The position numbers and the translations under genes are program-made. Below are positions 8,853 to 18,110 of a DNA stretch of 40,271 nucleotides, piece after piece. Below the pieces are notes generated by a model, which saw only the letters and a list, made by a program, of their open reading frames with translations, was not told the origin of the DNA and made no database searches. This stretch comes from Pedobacter sp. ok626 (GTDB lineage Bacteria > Bacteroidota > Bacteroidia > Sphingobacteriales > Sphingobacteriaceae), in contig NZ_FNEX01000031.1 of the NCBI RefSeq assembly GCF_900100435.1, positions 1-40,271 on the forward strand. The letters run 5' to 3'. Each line of letters starts with the position of its first letter. Position 1 is the stretch's first letter.

Positions 8853-8882
8853 TGATCTTTAACTATTTAATAATACCTTTAG
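8853..8882 (+). promoter_or_regulatory. Putative promoter of the PQQ dehydrogenase gene
   Basis: TTG at 8853-8855, 19 nt, then TACCTTTA at 8875-8882, which matches the Bacteroidota TAnnTTTG box at 7 of 8 positions. The start codon follows at 8911, giving a short leader. The promoter begins right after repeat copy 2. Confidence 0.5.
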
Positions 8883-8910
8883 TGTATAAACCACACGAAC
8901 GAATTATTAA

Positions 8911-11643
8911 ATGAGAACACTTTTTACAGTAAGCCTTTCGGGTATTACCGCTTTATTGTACCTATTAGGACTAAGCAGTACTTCAGAAAAAGACAAGCAG
9001 AACCACCTTGTACCAAGCATTAACAAAGTTGAAAAATTGGCGATCGATACACCTGATCAGAGCAGGTTTGTAAAGGTTAATCTATTACATGGCCAGTTTA
9101 CTGAGCCAACTGAAATGGCTATCCTGCCAAATCTTGATATATTGGTTGCGCAGCGTAGAGGCGAGATTAAGATTTATAAAAATCAATCCAAAACATTAAA
9201 AGAAGCACTCAAGCTAGATGTTTACTTTAAATCAAATACACCAAATGTAAATGCTGAAGAGGGGTTGTTAGGTATTGCTGTTGATCCAAACTTTGCGGCA
9301 AACCAATATATATACGCTTTTTATAGTCCTATAAAAACTTCGGTAAACAGGTTGTCACGCTTTAAATTACTCAATGATAAAATCAACCCTTCTTCTGAAA
9401 AGGTAATTCTGGAGTTTTATTCTCAGAGGGAAATCTGTTGCCATACTGGAGGATCAATAGCCTTTGGGCCTGATGGTTTGCTTTATGTATCCACAGGAGA
9501 TAACTCTACTCCCTTTGATGTTCCCAAACAAGAATTTGTAAACAAGGGCTATGCACCTTTAGATAACCGTCCTGGGCTTCATCAATATGATGCAAGAAGA
9601 TCGGCAGGAAATACGAATGATTTAAGAGGTAAGATATTGAGAATAAAATTAAAAGATGATGGCACTTATAGTATTCCTGATGGTAATTTATTCCCAAAAG
9701 ACGATCCCAAAAGTAAGCCAGAGATCTATGTAATGGGTAATAGAAACCCTTATCGCATATCGGTAGATCAGCAAACAGGCTTCTTATACTGGGGCGAGGT
9801 TGGACCGGATGCTTCTGGCGACAATGAGCAGAGAGGTCCCCGAGGTTACGACGAAATCAATCAAGCGCGTAAAGCTGGCTTTTTTGGCTGGCCGCTATTT
9901 ATAGCCAACAACTATCCATATAGGGCCTATGATTATACCAATGGTAAAAGTGCTGAGCCATTCAATCCTTCAGCACCAATCAACAATTCACCAAACAATA
10001 CCGGTTTAAGCCAACTTCCGCCAGCCCAACCAGCATACATTTGGTATCCTTATGGTGAATCAAAAGAATTTCCCCAAGTTGGTTCTGGTGGTCGTACCGC
10101 AATGGCCGGTCCAGTATACCATACCAAACCTGGCGCAAACCCCTATCCTGCTTACTATAATGGCAAATTGCTGATCTATGAATGGGTTAGAGGATGGGTA
10201 AAAGCAGTGAGTATGTCTCCTGATGGAAACTACCTAAGTATGGAGCCTTTTATGAGTGATGTAAAACTGGCTGCACCAATTGATATGGAATTAGGTCCTG
10301 ATGGAAAGTTATATATCCTGGAGTATGGCAAAGGCTGGTTTACTAAAAATCCAGATGCTGGAATTGTGAGGATCGATTACCTTAAGGGTAACAGACCTCC
10401 ACAGATTAAAAACATGGAGATTAAAAAGGTCAGCGGTTTATTGCCTTATAAACTTATTGCTACTGTTGATGTAAAAGATCCTGATGGAAATGCTTTAACT
10501 TACATCTGGAATCTAGGAAAGGGAATTAAAAAATCAACTACTGAACCTACATTAACCCATATATTTACTAAAGTCGGTGAATATCCTATTAGCGTGAAAG
10601 TTATAGATAAAACAGGTGCATCATCTACCAGTAATACAATCGCCGTTTTTGCTGGTAATGAGCATCCCAATGTTGAAATAAATCTTTTGGGTAACAAAAG
10701 CTTTTATTTTCCTTCTAAACCAATTAGTTATAAGGTACTTGTTTCTGACAAAGGTGCAACTGTGAATAAAAGCAGAGTATACATCTCTAATACCTATACT
10801 GAGGGCCTTGACCTTGCTGGTGCACAGCTCGGTCACCAACAGGCAGCACAAACACTTGTTGGCAAATCATTAATGCTTAAATCTGATTGTAGTACCTGTC
10901 ATAAAGTAAATGAGGTTTCAATTGGCCCATCCTTTATTAAAGTATCAAACAAATACCAAAAAAATAACAAGGCGACCACTTACCTCGCAAGTAAAATTAT
11001 CAAAGGAAGTAGCGGTGTATGGGGTGAAATTCCGATGCCAGCACACCCTACAATGAAGGAGGCTGAAGTAACACAAATTGCAGAGTGGATCATGTCACTC
11101 GCTGCAAAAGCCAACAATACCCCTTCGCTACCTATGGAGGGAAAAATTACGCCACCCGCGACTGTAAATGCCAACAAACCTATTTTTGCTTTAAAAGCCA
11201 GTTATACAGACATGGGCGCTGCCGGACTAAAATCTTTGAGTACAACAAAGGTTGTTAATCTAAGTAGCAATGTGATTGAAGCAAAAGATTTAAAAGATCT
11301 TTCCCAATTTGGACGTAAAGACTTATCTGGTGTAGAAGAATTGATATTTCCTCAGAATGAAGGCTGGATTAGATTGAAGAGAATTGACCTAACTGATATT
11401 GCAGCTTTCGCCCTAAGCACAAAAGATATGGGTGGTAACGTCGATTATGGTATCGAAATCAGATTGGACAAAAAAGACGGACAATTACTTGGTAAAACAA
11501 GCCTAAGCTCGAATGCCAATATCCCTTTAACATCAGTTAACGATGGTAATTTTCACGATGTCTTTATATTATTCAAAGCCAATAAGAAAGATGTGAAGAA
11601 TAGACCTTTATTACAAAATATAAAAGTAACTACGCTCTTATAG
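8911..11643 (+). CDS. PQQ-dependent sugar dehydrogenase with PKD, cytochrome c and CBM-like domains
   Basis: 910 residues. A hydrophobic N-terminus (about 5-22) acts as signal peptide or anchor. The soluble aldose/glucose dehydrogenase propeller spans about 55-490, with FTEPTEMAILPN, ILVAQRRGEIKIY, EEGLLGIAVDPNF, CCHTGGSIAFGPDGLLYVST and YVMGNRNPYRISVD. A PKD domain follows (about 500-580). The cytochrome c domain has CSTCH at 660-664 and a PMPAHP Met-ligand region. The C-terminus (about 770-910) resembles a family 6-type carbohydrate-binding module. The usual reaction is PQQ-dependent sugar oxidation with electrons going to haem, outside the cytoplasm. It shares its propeller/haem layout with the gene at 2097-4055 but is much longer. 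Monocistronic, with its own promoter. Confidence 0.9.
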   Translation: MRTLFTVSLSGITALLYLLGLSSTSEKDKQNHLVPSINKVEKLAIDTPDQSRFVKVNLLHGQFTEPTEMAILPNLDILVAQRRGEIKIYKNQSKTLKEALKLDVYFKSNTPNVNAEEGLLGIAVDPNFAANQYIYAFYSPIKTSVNRLSRFKLLNDKINPSSEKVILEFYSQREICCHTGGSIAFGPDGLLYVSTGDNSTPFDVPKQEFVNKGYAPLDNRPGLHQYDARRSAGNTNDLRGKILRIKLKDDGTYSIPDGNLFPKDDPKSKPEIYVMGNRNPYRISVDQQTGFLYWGEVGPDASGDNEQRGPRGYDEINQARKAGFFGWPLFIANNYPYRAYDYTNGKSAEPFNPSAPINNSPNNTGLSQLPPAQPAYIWYPYGESKEFPQVGSGGRTAMAGPVYHTKPGANPYPAYYNGKLLIYEWVRGWVKAVSMSPDGNYLSMEPFMSDVKLAAPIDMELGPDGKLYILEYGKGWFTKNPDAGIVRIDYLKGNRPPQIKNMEIKKVSGLLPYKLIATVDVKDPDGNALTYIWNLGKGIKKSTTEPTLTHIFTKVGEYPISVKVIDKTGASSTSNTIAVFAGNEHPNVEINLLGNKSFYFPSKPISYKVLVSDKGATVNKSRVYISNTYTEGLDLAGAQLGHQQAAQTLVGKSLMLKSDCSTCHKVNEVSIGPSFIKVSNKYQKNNKATTYLASKIIKGSSGVWGEIPMPAHPTMKEAEVTQIAEWIMSLAAKANNTPSLPMEGKITPPATVNANKPIFALKASYTDMGAAGLKSLSTTKVVNLSSNVIEAKDLKDLSQFGRKDLSGVEELIFPQNEGWIRLKRIDLTDIAAFALSTKDMGGNVDYGIEIRLDKKDGQLLGKTSLSSNANIPLTSVNDGNFHDVFILFKANKKDVKNRPLLQNIKVTTLL

Positions 11644-11703
11644 CATAGTTACACTTTGCATCATGCTTTGGAAATAACCAGCTTCATGCTTAAAACAAAA
11701 TAT

Positions 11704-11771
11704 GCCTTCTCAGAAAGAGCATAGCGTTTTTCGCTTCTTCAGCGAATAATGCAGCTCTTGAAGAGAAGGGC
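11704..11771 (+). repeat. Hairpin intergenic repeat, copy 3
   Basis: Sixty-eight nt, nearly identical to copy 2, placed 60 nt after the PQQ dehydrogenase stop and between two convergent genes. Its conserved right flank, TTATTTTGAC (11772-11781), supplies the last residues and TAA stop of the opposing lipoprotein gene. The inner stem is TTCGCT/AGCGAA. Confidence 0.9.
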
Positions 11772-12527
11772 TTATTTTGACTCTTCAACCTTTTTCCCAC
11801 CTAGATTAACTACTACTCCAACTGTAAATATCGAATTCCCGGCATTCATAAACTTTCTGCTGTTCAAACCAAAAGTCCCACTTGTAGTGTATTGTAATTG
11901 TACAGCCTCGCTTAAACGCATTCTGGTAAAGAAAATGGGCTCTAGAAAGACATTTCCTTCCCTAACCTGACCTATAGAATTACGCATAAAAGTCTTCATC
12001 TCTACGTTACTGATCCGCAAAGCCGTTCCATAATTAAGTGGGTAATTCTTACCAAAAAGACGAAAGTTGTTTTTCTTTTTAGAGCTGTAGTTAACTTGCA
12101 AAAAGGTTTTATTATAAGTAATCTCCTCCAAATCTGATTTTATCAAGTTGTCATTGTCGTCAAATTCTCTAAATACACGATTGGTGCTGCCGGCTCCAAC
12201 TCCGGCATATATCTCAATAATTCTGTTGTTATCAGGGCCAAAAGTATCAAACCAACCACCACCAATTTCAACTAATTTTTGTTTGTAGTCCTTACTCTCC
12301 CTTTCCTTGTCGATATAAGACCCACTAAAGAGTACGCCGATATGATCTGAAACTGCATAGGCACCGTTGATACTGGTATTAAATTTTGGGGAAATGTGCA
12401 CACCCCCACTAAATTCACCCTTCTGACTAAGCATTGGGGTATTTGGGACATTGGGCATATACACAGAAGAACAGGAGCTGACAAAGATTGCGACAATAAA
12501 TAAGGGCAGTTTTAAATTTTTAATCAT
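11772..12527 (-). CDS. Outer-membrane-type lipoprotein of unknown function
   Basis: 251 residues. The N-terminus is a lipoprotein signal with lipobox VSSC and lipidated Cys19. The rest alternates polar and hydrophobic residues as in a small beta-barrel or porin-like fold (GEFSGGVHISPKFNTSINGA, HIGVLFSGSY, EIYAGVGAGSTN, and the final strand FTVGVVVNLGG). I do not recognise a named family with certainty; outer membrane beta-barrel protein is the best description. It converges with the PQQ dehydrogenase gene, and its stop codon lies in the conserved flank of repeat copy 3. A hairpin (12547-12552/12558-12563) lies just upstream of its start. Confidence 0.75.
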   Translation of the reverse strand: MIKNLKLPLFIVAIFVSSCSSVYMPNVPNTPMLSQKGEFSGGVHISPKFNTSINGAYAVSDHIGVLFSGSYIDKERESKDYKQKLVEIGGGWFDTFGPDNNRIIEIYAGVGAGSTNRVFREFDDNDNLIKSDLEEITYNKTFLQVNYSSKKKNNFRLFGKNYPLNYGTALRISNVEMKTFMRNSIGQVREGNVFLEPIFFTRMRLSEAVQLQYTTSGTFGLNSRKFMNAGNSIFTVGVVVNLGGKKVEESK

Positions 12528-12546
12528 ATAGGAATAGAATGCTTGT

Positions 12547-12563
12547 ACCTACATAACGTAGGT
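12547..12563. other. Small inverted repeat upstream of the lipoprotein gene
   Basis: ACCTAC and GTAGGT (6 bp, 5-nt loop) lie 20 nt upstream of the lipoprotein start, in the divergent region shared with the trehalose gene. It could be an operator or a 5'-leader hairpin; nothing decides between them. Confidence 0.25.
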
Positions 12564-12708
12564 TCTATTATTTTTGGTGCAAGGTATTATTTTTTTATGA
12601 ATCTGCTAAGCTAGAAGCTAAGGTCACAAAGCAAATTGGATCAGCGTTTTACCTTAAAATTCCTCTAAAATCAAACAAAATGAGGCTTTTTCGGTTGTTT
12701 TAATAACA

Positions 12709-14895
12709 ATGACAGTAAACAATAAAACAATCATCATCTCGAATCGGTTACCAGTTAAGCTTACAGAAGAAAACGGGGAATACAAATTAAGTCCGAGCGA
12801 AGGCGGTCTTGCGACAGGCTTAGGCTCGGTGTACAAAAAAGGAAATAACATTTGGATTGGTTGGCCTGGAATGGAAATACCAGAAGAGCGGCAGGATGAA
12901 GTTCGGCAAAAACTTGCGGAACTGAACCTAATTCCGGTCTTTTTAACCAATGAAGAAATCAGCTTATATTATGAGGGTTTTTCAAACGAGGTGTTATGGC
13001 CAGTATTTCATTATCTGGTTACCTATGCAAATTTTGACCAGATTTATTGGGATTTTTATAAAATCGTAAACGAGAAGTTTAAAGCAACGGTTGTAGCAAA
13101 CTTATCAGCTGGAGATACCATTTGGATACACGATTATCAATTGCTTTTGTTACCTGGCTTAATCCGCTCAGAATTATCGGAGGTTACGATAGGATTCTTT
13201 CAGCATATTCCTTTTCCTTCATTCGAAATTTTCAGACTTATTCCTTGGCGGGAAGAATTGATTGTAGGGATGCTGGGAGCAGATTTATTGGGCTTTCATA
13301 CTTTCGATGATGCCAGACATTTTTTAAGTGCAGCATCAAGGCTTTCATCAAGTAATCTTTCCGAAAATGTATTGTTATACAATGACAGACAGGTTGTTGT
13401 TGAAGCGTTCCCTATGGGAATCGATTCGGAGAAATTTGAAATGCTCACAAAGCATGAAAAAGTAGCTAAATTCACTACCTCTATTAAGGCTAGTTTAAAG
13501 TACATTAAGACAATACTATCTATAGATAGGCTGGATTATAGCAAAGGGATATTACAGCGTTTACAGGCTTTTGAGCTTTTATTACAATTACATCCTGAGT
13601 ATATTGGCAAGCTGGCCCTTTATATGATTGTTGTTCCTTCGAGAGATACAGTTCCAAAATATAAAGAGCTAAAAGATCAGATTGATCAGCTTGTGGGCAA
13701 CATAAATGCACATTTTAGAACCATCAACTGGGTTCCCGTGCATTATTTCTACAGGTCATTCTCTATAGAATTTCTTTCCGCTATATACAGTTCAGCAGAC
13801 ATCTGTCTGGTTACTCCTATGCGTGATGGAATGAATCTGGTGAGCAAGGAATATGTGGCTTCCCGGGTTCAGGAGGATGGAGTATTGATATTGAGTGAAA
13901 TGGCTGGAGCTTCTAAGGAGCTAAATGATGCACTAATCGTGAATCCCAACAATATTGGCGACATCATGGAAGCGATTGTACAAGCACTTAATATGTCGAC
14001 GGAAGAGCAGCATACCCGCATGAAAAGCATGCGAGCTATTGTCGCTAAATTCGACATACATTTATGGGTCAAAAATTTTATAGACAAACTGAAAGAAGTA
14101 AAGATGATGCAAGAATCCTTACATACCAAATATGCTGTTGCGCCTGTACGAGCCCAAATAGCCGCTGATTATGCTAAAGCAAAAGACCGATATATTTTCC
14201 TGGATTATGATGGTACACTGGTTGGTTTTAACGGTGATATTGATAAAGCTTCTCCTGACGAAGAACTGTATTCTATCTTAAAACAATTGACACTTGATCC
14301 AGCAAATCGGGTTATTCTGATCAGTGGCAGGAGATATCATACTTTGGAAGAATGGTTTGGACATTTGGATCTTGATATGATTGCGGAGCATGGAGCCTGG
14401 CAAAAACACAAAGATACAGAATGGAAGCCTTTACCCCTGCTTACTGACAAATGGAAACAGGAAGTAAAAATGGTACTAGATACTTATACCGACCGCACAC
14501 CTGGTTCTTTTGTAGAAGAGAAGAGTTATTCTTTAGTATGGCATTACCGCAAGGTAGAAAAAGGACTTGGTGAATTGAGGGCAAATGAAATTCTTAATCA
14601 TCTCAGAATGCTAATTACAGATAAGGGTTTACAAATGATGCCAGGAAATAAAGTAATTGAGTTTAAAAACATTGAAGTGAATAAAGGCAAAGCTGCCCAA
14701 AACTGGCTATACGGTAATGATCCGGATTTTATCCTTGCCGTAGGCGACGATCATACTGATGAGGACATTTTTAAGGCCTTATCGCCCGAAGCCTACTCCC
14801 TAAAAGTGGGCAGCAATATTTCTGCTGCCCGATATTACCTTAAAGATTTTTATGAAGTAAGAGCGTTATTGAAAGAATTGATTCAAGCTAAATAA
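12709..14895 (+). CDS. Bifunctional trehalose-6-phosphate synthase/phosphatase
   Basis: 728 residues. The N-terminal GT20 domain (about 1-470) joins UDP-glucose and glucose-6-phosphate into trehalose-6-phosphate. It shows NRLPVKL, SEGGLATGLGSVYKKG, WIGWPG, WIHDYQLLLLPG, GFFQHIPFPSFEIFR, IDRLDYSKGI and TPMRDGMNLVSKEY. The C-terminal HAD-IIB phosphatase (about 495-728) shows FLDYDGTLVG with nucleophile D499 and D501, then ILISGR and VGDDHTDEDIF. One protein therefore makes free trehalose in the cytoplasm, as in other Bacteroidota fusions. It converges on a GH15 gene with only 16 nt between the stops and no visible hairpin terminator. The start choice is good because NRLPVK sits near the N-terminus as in OtsA proteins. 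Confidence 0.95.
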   Translation: MTVNNKTIIISNRLPVKLTEENGEYKLSPSEGGLATGLGSVYKKGNNIWIGWPGMEIPEERQDEVRQKLAELNLIPVFLTNEEISLYYEGFSNEVLWPVFHYLVTYANFDQIYWDFYKIVNEKFKATVVANLSAGDTIWIHDYQLLLLPGLIRSELSEVTIGFFQHIPFPSFEIFRLIPWREELIVGMLGADLLGFHTFDDARHFLSAASRLSSSNLSENVLLYNDRQVVVEAFPMGIDSEKFEMLTKHEKVAKFTTSIKASLKYIKTILSIDRLDYSKGILQRLQAFELLLQLHPEYIGKLALYMIVVPSRDTVPKYKELKDQIDQLVGNINAHFRTINWVPVHYFYRSFSIEFLSAIYSSADICLVTPMRDGMNLVSKEYVASRVQEDGVLILSEMAGASKELNDALIVNPNNIGDIMEAIVQALNMSTEEQHTRMKSMRAIVAKFDIHLWVKNFIDKLKEVKMMQESLHTKYAVAPVRAQIAADYAKAKDRYIFLDYDGTLVGFNGDIDKASPDEELYSILKQLTLDPANRVILISGRRYHTLEEWFGHLDLDMIAEHGAWQKHKDTEWKPLPLLTDKWKQEVKMVLDTYTDRTPGSFVEEKSYSLVWHYRKVEKGLGELRANEILNHLRMLITDKGLQMMPGNKVIEFKNIEVNKGKAAQNWLYGNDPDFILAVGDDHTDEDIFKALSPEAYSLKVGSNISAARYYLKDFYEVRALLKELIQAK

Positions 14896-14911
14896 CTTTC
14901 CCTTGCAATGT

Positions 14912-16696
14912 TTACAGGAACACCGGCCTGTCTAATTTTATGGCAATCCGGTGTGCTGCATTCATCAAACCAACATGGCTATAAGCCTGAGGGAAATTGC
15001 CCCACTGACTGCCATCAACTTCATCAACATCTTCGCTGAAGAGTAGCATATGGTTTGCGTATTTGATGATAGATTCAAATTCTCTTATGGCGTCCTGCAA
15101 GCGCCCGACGCAGGCCAAGGCCTCGACATACCAAAAAGCACAAATTAGAAATGTAGTCTTTGGTTTGCCAAAATCGTCTTTGTGCAGATACCTGTAAAAT
15201 AATCCATTTTCAGTCTTCAGCTCAGTCTCCAGAGCGATCAAATGATCTTTAGCTCTTTGGGATTCCGGATCGAGGTAGTTCATTAAAATTAATTGCAATG
15301 TACTGGCATCCAAATTGGTACTACCTACAGCATGATTATATACTTTACGTACAGGATCATAGCAATCCTCAATATGTTTGGCGGCTTTATCGATAAGTAT
15401 TTGTGCTCGATCTTCGAGCGCCTTATTACCTACTGTTTTAGCCATTTTTAAAGCAGCATTAGCACCTGCCCATTGGAAAAGATTGGTATAACAATGGGTA
15501 TTGGCTATACTTCGAAATTCCCATATACCCGCGTCCTTTTCATCGATGGTGCGCTCTATCTTTTTTAAGAGGTAATCCAACCATTTTTCAGAATCCTTTC
15601 TTTCCGAATAGATAAAACGGCGATCTGTATACAAGGGCAGCATAGAAACTAAAACCTGGCCATAAATATCATTCTGAATATGTTCATAGGCCTGATTTCC
15701 TACTCTGACTGGCTTGTTGCCCAAATAACCTTTTAAATTCCTGAGTTTACGTTCTGTGAGCACCTTTTCTCCGGCAATACCAAACAGAGGTTGATAGCGC
15801 TCATCATCCCTAAAAGATATATCTGTGATATAGTTAAAATACCTTTCCATTTCTTCGAAATGGCCTATATGGTTTAATGACGTAATTACGTAATACGTAT
15901 CCCTCATCCAGCAATACCGATAATCCCAATTTCTGCCACTCCCCTGCGATTCAGGTAAACTGGTCGTGCTAGCAGCGATGATTGCACCTGTATCCTCGTA
16001 TTGATGTATCTTTAGGGTGAGGGCTGATCTAATAACATAAGACTGGTAAAAACCGGCTATAGTAGAGTGTTTGATCCATGTGCGCCAGTATTTTATAGTT
16101 TCTCTTAAAAATCGCTCGGCTGTACTAATGATTGGCGCATCCAGTTCTTGCCCATAAGTAAGAATAATGTATTTCGGCTCATTTAGGGCAAAGTATTTTC
16201 CATCCTCAATATAGCTTAAAGATATATTGGTGCTCAATTGCATATCCTCATCAGCGCCAGTAAATTCAATGTGGTTACTACCTCTGCTTCCCCTCTGCTT
16301 TTTAGCCCCATATTCGTATACAGGTTTACAAGTTACCCTCACCCTCGGATTACCATCCAAAGCTTCTATTTTACGGATCAGCATTAATGGCTTATAGTAT
16401 CTTTCGAATTGATAAAAACGCGGTGCAAAGTCAGTAATTCTATATTTACCTTCCGGATTACTGATTTCAGTACAAATCACATTCGTGTTTTCAAGGTAAT
16501 ATTGCCTTGAGGTATATTCGCCATGCGGAAGAATTGAAAATTCACCGCCTTTGTCTTTATCCAATAGACCGCCAAATACAAAGCTACTGTCAAATCTTGG
16601 CCAGCACAACCAATCTATATTTGTGTTTTTATTTACATGGGCAAGGTAAGCGCAATTTCCAATAATTCCAGTTTGGTAGGTGTGTCTCTCTGTCAT
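14912..16696 (-). CDS. GH15 glycoside hydrolase (trehalase or glucoamylase type)
   Basis: 594 residues, no signal peptide, so cytoplasmic. The N-terminal beta-sandwich domain has GIIGNCAYLAHVNKNTNIDW, the signature of the GH15 group found beside trehalose genes. The (alpha/alpha)6 barrel has SLPESQGSGRNWDYRYCWMR (about 248-267) and a late FSEDVDEVDGSQWGNFPQAY block that should carry a catalytic acid. Bacterial members of this subfamily include trehalases. Lying convergent to the trehalose synthase/phosphatase, it could recycle the sugar made next door; a maltooligosaccharide substrate remains possible. A 7-bp inverted repeat sits just before the start codon. Confidence 0.88.
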   Translation of the reverse strand: MTERHTYQTGIIGNCAYLAHVNKNTNIDWLCWPRFDSSFVFGGLLDKDKGGEFSILPHGEYTSRQYYLENTNVICTEISNPEGKYRITDFAPRFYQFERYYKPLMLIRKIEALDGNPRVRVTCKPVYEYGAKKQRGSRGSNHIEFTGADEDMQLSTNISLSYIEDGKYFALNEPKYIILTYGQELDAPIISTAERFLRETIKYWRTWIKHSTIAGFYQSYVIRSALTLKIHQYEDTGAIIAASTTSLPESQGSGRNWDYRYCWMRDTYYVITSLNHIGHFEEMERYFNYITDISFRDDERYQPLFGIAGEKVLTERKLRNLKGYLGNKPVRVGNQAYEHIQNDIYGQVLVSMLPLYTDRRFIYSERKDSEKWLDYLLKKIERTIDEKDAGIWEFRSIANTHCYTNLFQWAGANAALKMAKTVGNKALEDRAQILIDKAAKHIEDCYDPVRKVYNHAVGSTNLDASTLQLILMNYLDPESQRAKDHLIALETELKTENGLFYRYLHKDDFGKPKTTFLICAFWYVEALACVGRLQDAIREFESIIKYANHMLLFSEDVDEVDGSQWGNFPQAYSHVGLMNAAHRIAIKLDRPVFL

Positions 16697-16704
16697 ATTT
16701 TATT

Positions 16705-16729
16705 CCTGTTGATATGATATAACAACAGG
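16705..16729 (-). promoter_or_regulatory. Inverted repeat directly upstream of the GH15 start
   Basis: CCTGTTG (16705-16711) and CAACAGG (16723-16729) with an 11-nt AT-rich loop, ending 8 nt before the ATG. In RNA it would place a hairpin over the ribosome-binding region; in DNA it could be an operator. Confidence 0.35.
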
Positions 16730-16767
16730 AGGAACATGTTTTTGTTCAGTCCAGAGGGAATTTTATA

Positions 16768-17916
16768 CTATTTTATGAAATTATTATATACACTATTGAC
16801 AGCTGCTCTAATGAAATCATTATAGCCTTTTGTGTATTTAGGTGTACATCCATTTGTGATTACTACAATTCCAAATTTTTGTTCAGGTTGAAAAAACATA
16901 GCGCTATAAAGACCATAGGCAGAGCCAGTATGCCCCTTTAGGGTAACTCCTGGAATGAGGTCAGTAGTGGTTAAGATAGCGAGGCCATAATTTTCATCGT
17001 CAGAGACTTTTGTCTGCATTATTTTAGCACTCTTTTTAGATATGATTCTGCCTCCATTATATTTACCCAGATTCATGTGCATCGTCATATATTTTGCCAG
17101 ATCGGTGGCAGATATTTTCATCCCCCCGGTTGGCGAGAACATTGGCGTACTGTAACCAGCTACATAATTTTTTAGCCCATCAGCCCGCGAAACATAAGCC
17201 GATGGTTGTGGATTAAAAACCTTGGCTGCTGTATCATATTCATAAAGCGTTACAAATCGACTCCTATCCAGGGAATCCAAACAGTAACCACCATATAAAT
17301 CTAAAGGCTTCAAGATATGCTGTTTGACGTAATTATCAAAGCGCTCTCCGGAGCGTTTTTCAATAACAGCACCGACCATGTTGTAATTGAGATTGCAATA
17401 TTGGTAACCTTTTCCAGGTTCATAGGCATTGTAACATTTGGCCCAATTGGGATTTTTATCAGGATTAATGGCATCAAAGTTGAAATACCCTTGACTATCG
17501 TTAATACTGGAAGTATGCGACATCACCATTTTTAAGGTAATGATGGTTTCTGGATATTTAGGATTTCTGATTTTAAAACCTATCAGGCTACTAAAGTCAT
17601 CATCTAAGGATAGTTTTCCTGCTTCAACAAGTTGCATGATCGCCGTAGCGGAAAAGGATTTAGAAATTGACGCTATTCTAAAGATGTCATTATCTATAAG
17701 TGGGGTATTACTTTCTACATTTTTTAAACCGAACGAGTGTGTGTAAATGACCGCTCCTTTTTTTACAACGGCAACCGAAACTCCAATAGCATCAAATTTC
17801 TTCATGATACCCTGCATTTCCAGTTCGGCTGCTGTGGAATTAACCTGCGCAACTACTGAAGTTACTGTGGTTATAAAAAAGAGTAGCGAAAAACAGCGTT
17901 TTAATGACTTGATCAT
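16768..17916 (-). CDS. Serine hydrolase, beta-lactamase/class C PBP-like
   Basis: 382 residues with a signal peptide (about 1-24, ending SVVAQ). The catalytic motifs of the beta-lactamase superfamily are visible: SISK at 83-86 (nucleophile Ser83, general base Lys86), a YCN (YxN-type) motif in GYQYCNLNYN, and HTG in KGHTGSAYG near the end. Such proteins are periplasmic or surface hydrolases acting as peptidases, esterases or DD-peptidases; a true antibiotic-degrading role cannot be claimed. It lies on the same strand 71 nt upstream of the GH15 gene. A GC-rich structured segment about 85-190 nt upstream may be its leader. Confidence 0.88.
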   Translation of the reverse strand: MIKSLKRCFSLLFFITTVTSVVAQVNSTAAELEMQGIMKKFDAIGVSVAVVKKGAVIYTHSFGLKNVESNTPLIDNDIFRIASISKSFSATAIMQLVEAGKLSLDDDFSSLIGFKIRNPKYPETIITLKMVMSHTSSINDSQGYFNFDAINPDKNPNWAKCYNAYEPGKGYQYCNLNYNMVGAVIEKRSGERFDNYVKQHILKPLDLYGGYCLDSLDRSRFVTLYEYDTAAKVFNPQPSAYVSRADGLKNYVAGYSTPMFSPTGGMKISATDLAKYMTMHMNLGKYNGGRIISKKSAKIMQTKVSDDENYGLAILTTTDLIPGVTLKGHTGSAYGLYSAMFFQPEQKFGIVVITNGCTPKYTKGYNDFIRAAVNSVYNNFIK

Positions 17917-18000
17917 AACATGAAGATAAGCATTTTATTCAGCTGGCAAAGGCAGTTTAAATGAAAATAAAACAGTTGTTTTATAGATTGTTTGATTGAA

Positions 18001-18110
18001 GGGACAAAGGAGGCTGTTCATTAACAAAAGCATGAACGGCCTCCTGCGTGCCTATCCTTTTATGGTGTGCCTGCCCTACGCGGATCACCCGCTCACAGGA
18101 CTTTTTTGTC
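18001..18110 (-). ncRNA. GC-rich structured element, candidate leader RNA or sRNA
   Basis: This stretch is clearly more GC-rich than the flanking AT-rich DNA. It is closed by GACAAA (18003-18008) and TTTGTC (18105-18110). Inside are a 14-bp stem with one wobble (18008-18021/18032-18045) and a two-part stem (CCTG 18070-18073/CAGG 18096-18099 enclosing GCGG 18080-18083/CCGC 18089-18092). A reverse-strand promoter ends at 18111, so a leftward transcript would begin at its edge, fold the small stems, then meet the strong 14-bp hairpin before the serine hydrolase start at 17916. The forward strand is also possible because CAGGAC is followed by six T. No Rfam family is recognised. Confidence 0.5.

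Noticed and set aside
12654..12950. 98-aa reverse ORF at the start of the trehalose gene
   Set aside because: Overlaps the conserved N-terminus of the synthase on the opposite strand with no family resemblance.
16768..17916. Calling the serine hydrolase an antibiotic-resistance beta-lactamase
   Set aside because: The SxxK/YxN/HTG motifs are shared by many esterases and peptidases; nothing specific to antibiotic hydrolysis is visible.
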